Part shown: positions 60,986 through 64,000 of the stretch, piece by piece
Layout: each line of letters starts with the position of its first letter
Position numbering within the stretch: position 1 is the stretch's first letter
Assembly (NCBI RefSeq): GCF_011075055.1
Contig: NC_058146.1
Span: forward strand, 3,534,001 to 3,598,000
Direction of reading: 5' to 3'
Source: Mangifera indica
Taxonomy: Eukaryota > Streptophyta > Magnoliopsida > Sapindales > Anacardiaceae
Length of the DNA stretch: 64,000 nucleotides
Translations under genes and position numbers: made by a program
The notes under the pieces: generated by a model
Told to the model about the DNA's origin: nothing
Database searches by the model: none
The model's input: the letters and a program-made list of their open reading frames with translations, nothing else

Positions 60986-61384
60986 TATTTTCATAATAAA
61001 ACTAAAAACAATAATTAAAATATAAGGTTTGAGAAGTAATTGACTCTTATCATTCTTCTTGTCCCAAAATTAGGCCGACCAAATCCCTAAATGTTTTGGG
61101 CTTTTCCTTAAACCTTATATTATCATCACATTATCTTGTCCTTAATCACCTTGTCACTTTCATTCCTTAATCCAATCTCCTAATCTTTGCTTTAATCACC
61201 CACTAACCACAAGTTTGCCATAAATCTTTAATAAATGCACAAATTAGTTGAAAATGGATTTGATACCACCTTTCTAACTTTATTTTTTAATACATAATAA
61301 TTATCAATACTTTTTCAAATAAAGGAAACTAATTTTTCATATTAAATTATAAAAATCTTCTATCATTTATAAAATGACATAATG

Positions 61385-61770
61385 AAATCGGTATCATATA
61401 ATATACGATACGTATCTTATAATAAAATATAATACAGATAGAAGATAATACGTATCTTAATATGTATCGAATTCATTTGATATAATAAATATATCATACA
61501 ATAATACAATATATATCTTTAATATGATATATATTATCAATAACACATTTTTAGAAAATAAAGATGCAGTAAAAGTGTATATGAGACATTTAAAATTTTT
61601 AAGGGTATTTATAATATTAGTAAAAATAATAATGTGTCAATTATAATTTTTTATTATTTAATTAATATTTTATCATATTATTTTTTAAAAGATAGATCTT
61701 ATGATAGGATACTGAAAATTTGATTTTTGATATACAATACGATATGTTATTTAACTATCATGATTATAAG
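61385..61770. repeat. 'ATAC' family repeat, copy 3 (inverted)
   Basis: Runs on the opposite strand to the 49.6 and 57.7 kb copies. Its right end, ACTATCATGATTATAAGTAT, is the complement of their left ends, and GTGTATATGAGAC corresponds to their GTGCCTCTA block. Confidence 0.5.
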
Positions 61771-61849
61771 TATTAATCAAATTGTTTTTTTCGTTTATTT
61801 TAGCGATAACAAAATTTTGTTATTTTAAAATTATTAAAAAAATTTTGAT

Positions 61850-61985
61850 ATCAATAAAATTATATTTATATAATTTTGAGTATATATAATTAGATATGTA
61901 AATGATATATTATCATATCATTTAATAATTTTAAAATAATAATTAATAATATAATAATATATTATTTATTTATATTTACATAACA
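61850..61985. repeat. AT-rich foldback repeat, plus orientation
   Basis: 'gatatattatcatatcatttaataattttaaaataataattaataatataataatatattatt', with a shortened spacer. Confidence 0.5.
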
Positions 61986-63324
61986 TTACTTTTGATATTT
62001 AATCGGAACCTCAACTTCTAACAAACTCAATAGAGGGTAAAATTGGTAATGAGACTCGTAAGTGAAATGTTATTACAAAATTAACTTTGTGGTATACGGT
62101 CAAATTATGGTACCAAATTTGGTCCCGTCGCAAAACCAGGGAACCGGTAGCAACAGAAGAGTCATGAGTTGACCAAAGGATGAGTTAACCATGGTTAATT
62201 TAAACAAAGCGTGGTTAGTTCCGGAGAGTCAGGGGCTTGGCAAAGTGAGGTTACCATGGTCAAATCAATCTGGTCAGGCTCCCTTGATTTCCGAGCAGTA
62301 CGTAAAAATCGCGATACGAGTTGCAACCAAAATCTCCTTTTTCGGGATTATCTTTTTTTATTTTATTAATTGGAGACTTCTTTTATGATTATGTGGGGAT
62401 TTGCCCCAACCCACCCAACTTTCTTTCCTCGCGCGTGAATATTACATTCTTATGCACCTTTTAAAATATTATTTTATTTGAATAACACAAAATTATATTA
62501 ATTGTTTATCAATAAGTTAAGTTTATATATTTTTTAAGAATATAAATAATTTATTATTATATAATTAATTATAAATATTATAATAATAATGTCATATAAA
62601 CATTAGGTTAAATTTTTTTGTAACAAAAATTTTTATTTAAATAAGATTATCTTTTAAAAGTGAAATTATTTTTTTGAAATTGAATAAAAAATATTAGATA
62701 AATAACATTTTAAATTTTGTTTTTATAATTATTATATTATGTAAATTAAAAAATTAATTTGTAAGTATTATTAAAAAATTTAAATTTATATTTTTTATAT
62801 AATAAAATCTACTACCACTTAAATTATGCTTTATCTTAGTTATAATAATTTTAGTGATGTTGCAGTAAAATTGAAATATGTAAAATATATTGCAGTACAT
62901 TTAAGTAAGTGGATGAGAGCACGTGCACGCGCTTAGAGGACGCGTGGGTAATTAAATAAATTAGGTTAAAAATATCTGATTAAATCACCTGAACTTGGCT
63001 TTGGCGGTGGACTGAAGCGATCCGGAGAAAAGTAAAACAGAAAAAAAAAAAAAAAAAGAAGCACCTTTTTTGTTTTCACTTTATTTATTTTTATTTCTAT
63101 TTCTCTTTCTCTTTCCTCAACGAACCTCTCTTTTTAACACTTGAGTTGAGTCTGGTCGGCAACCCAACGAGACGAAGGTTCACATCTTTAACACTATTCA
63201 CTGTTCCTCTCTCTTTTTAAACTTTCACTATTGACCCATCTCACATAACTCCTCTCTCACTCCCTTTTCACACAAAAAAGAGGATTATTGTTAGGAAAAG
63301 TTTTGGTTTTGGTTGTTTTTTCAT

Positions 63325-63681
63325 ATGAATACGCTGTCTCTTCTGAGCGCATTTTGGTGATTCCTTCTGCAGAATTTCGTTGCTGAGATTAGGTAAAGAG
63401 ATTGTATGAATTGTTTATTTTTTATGTTTATTTTTATGTGATTTTCGTTTTCTTTCATGGGTTGTTGAGAAAATTGAAGCAAGTTTTGATTTTTCTGTTG
63501 ATTTCATTATTCTCATGATAAAAAACTGATCTTTATTGTTTTTTATTTCAGTTGATTCCTGTATTGGGATATAGGTAACAAGTGTGTGTATTCATTCATG
63601 TTCTAGCAGTGTTCTGACTGAGGGCTAGTATAGAGGAAAGAATAGAAAAAAATTGTATGCTTGAGAGGCTGTAAGTTAGCG
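63325..63681 (+). promoter_or_regulatory. ARF leader with three uORFs, a 5' UTR intron and an AuxRE-like word
   Basis: uORF 1 is 63325-63360 (11 codons, MNTLSLLSAFW). A predicted 5' UTR intron is 63393-63551 (AG|GTAAAG to ATTTCAG). uORF 2 is 63598-63606 (Met-Phe-stop). uORF 3 is 63657-63674 (MLERL) and ends 7 bases before the main ATG. TGTCTC, the auxin response element core, is at 63335-63340 inside uORF 1. The coordinates are read directly; translation and function are inferred. Confidence 0.6.
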
Positions 63682-64000
63682 ATGATTACAGTTATGGATG
63701 CGGCAAAAGACTCCTTGAAGAAGAATCCAACAACAGAAAGCTGTTTAGATTCACAATTATGGCATGCCTGTGCTGGTGGTATGGTTCAAATGCCACTAGT
63801 AAACTCTAAAGTGTTTTATTTTCCCCAGGGTCACATAGAACATGCTAAAGGGAACATAGAATTGTCAAATCTTAACCTCCCTGCAATGATCCCGTGTCGA
63901 GTAACTGCCATAAAGTATATGGCTGATGCTGAAACTGATGAGGTCTTTGCGAAAATTAGGCTGATTGCAGCAAAAAACAATGGGTTGGATGATCTTGAGG
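63682..64000 (+). CDS. ARF10/ARF16: Auxin response factor, ARF10/16 type (5' part)
   Basis: The first 106 codons of an ARF, cut by the window end. ARFs bind TGTCTC/TGTCGG elements through an N-terminal B3 domain flanked by a dimerisation domain. The frame begins MITVMDAAKDSLKKN and continues with the class hallmark CLDSQLWHACAGGMVQMPLV, NSKVFYFPQGHIEHA and then IPCRVTAIKYMADAETDEVF. These match the start of the dimerisation domain and fit the repressor-type ARF10/16/17 clade, whose transcripts are known targets of miR160; the target site would lie outside the window. The start MITVMD resembles ARF16 starts in other eudicots by memory. An alternative start is the in-frame ATG at 63694. No intron falls in the visible part. 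Confidence 0.93.
   Translation, partial: MITVMDAAKDSLKKNPTTESCLDSQLWHACAGGMVQMPLVNSKVFYFPQGHIEHAKGNIELSNLNLPAMIPCRVTAIKYMADAETDEVFAKIRLIAAKNNGLDDLE

Larger units (their letters stand above)
54130..63000. other. Intergenic region between the GATA and ARF genes
   Basis: 54128-54600 probably includes the GATA 3' UTR. The rest is AT-rich with several repeat families, a palindrome-bearing block at 59.4-59.96 kb and a (AAT)n run. Open frames such as 54859-55146, 56211-56459 and 57337-57585 lie in repeats or lack coding features and are not called. A perfect 14-bp palindrome TTAACCATGGTTAA is at 62185-62198. Confidence 0.6.

Noticed and set aside
1..64000. CRISPR arrays, tRNA or rRNA genes, operon-like clusters or a novel defence system
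   Set aside because: No regular direct repeats with spacers, no tRNA-like T-loop context or rRNA blocks; the gene set is ordinary plant nuclear DNA.

Overview
The window is nuclear DNA from a eudicot plant. The genes are split by GT-AG introns, the intergenic DNA is strongly AT-rich and packed with short repeats, and every recognisable protein belongs to a land-plant family. The species cannot be fixed from the sequence alone.

Layout. (i) 1-913, minus: first exon of a phenylalanine ammonia-lyase (PAL) gene, running off the left edge inside its intron, with a promoter at about 1100-1270. (ii) 1.3-11.7 kb: gene-free AT-rich DNA with repeats and a MITE. (iii) 11981-16432, plus: a complete 12-exon plant synaptotagmin of the SYT3 type, followed by decayed proline-rich coding debris to 17972. 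(iv) 20292-23808, minus: a complete 4-exon BTB-NPH3 protein. (v) 25226-25789: a non-autonomous hAT-like element with an exact 8-bp target duplication. (vi) 26451-27557, plus: a subtilase pseudogene. (vii) 28440-32105, plus: an 8-exon ribophorin I (OST1A-type) gene, intact except for one in-frame TAA. (viii) 35055-40775, plus: a 20-exon EDR2-like protein with PH, START and DUF1336 regions. (ix) 40.8-51.85 kb: a gene desert of about 11 kb with several repeat families. (x) 52514-54127, plus: a two-exon class A GATA factor with a 5' UTR intron. (xi) 54.2-63 kb: gene-free repeats. (xii) 63682-64000, plus: start of an ARF10/16-type auxin response factor, with three short upstream ORFs, running off the right edge.

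The genes do not form a pathway or cluster. They cover phenylpropanoid entry (PAL), ER-plasma membrane contact sites (SYT3), phototropin/auxin-type signalling adaptors (NPH3 family), N-glycosylation (OST1), lipid-binding regulation (EDR2-like) and transcription (GATA, ARF). They look like ordinary neighbours on a plant chromosome. I found no CRISPR array, operon, viral gene, reverse transcriptase, transposase or RNA gene.

I saw nothing that amounts to a new biological system. The items most worth checking are the single nonsense codon in an otherwise pristine OST1 gene, the dispersed AT-rich foldback family, a repeat carrying two 16-bp near-palindromes exactly 30 bp apart, an always-open 93-nt intron in the EDR2-like gene, and the uORF-rich leader of the ARF gene.
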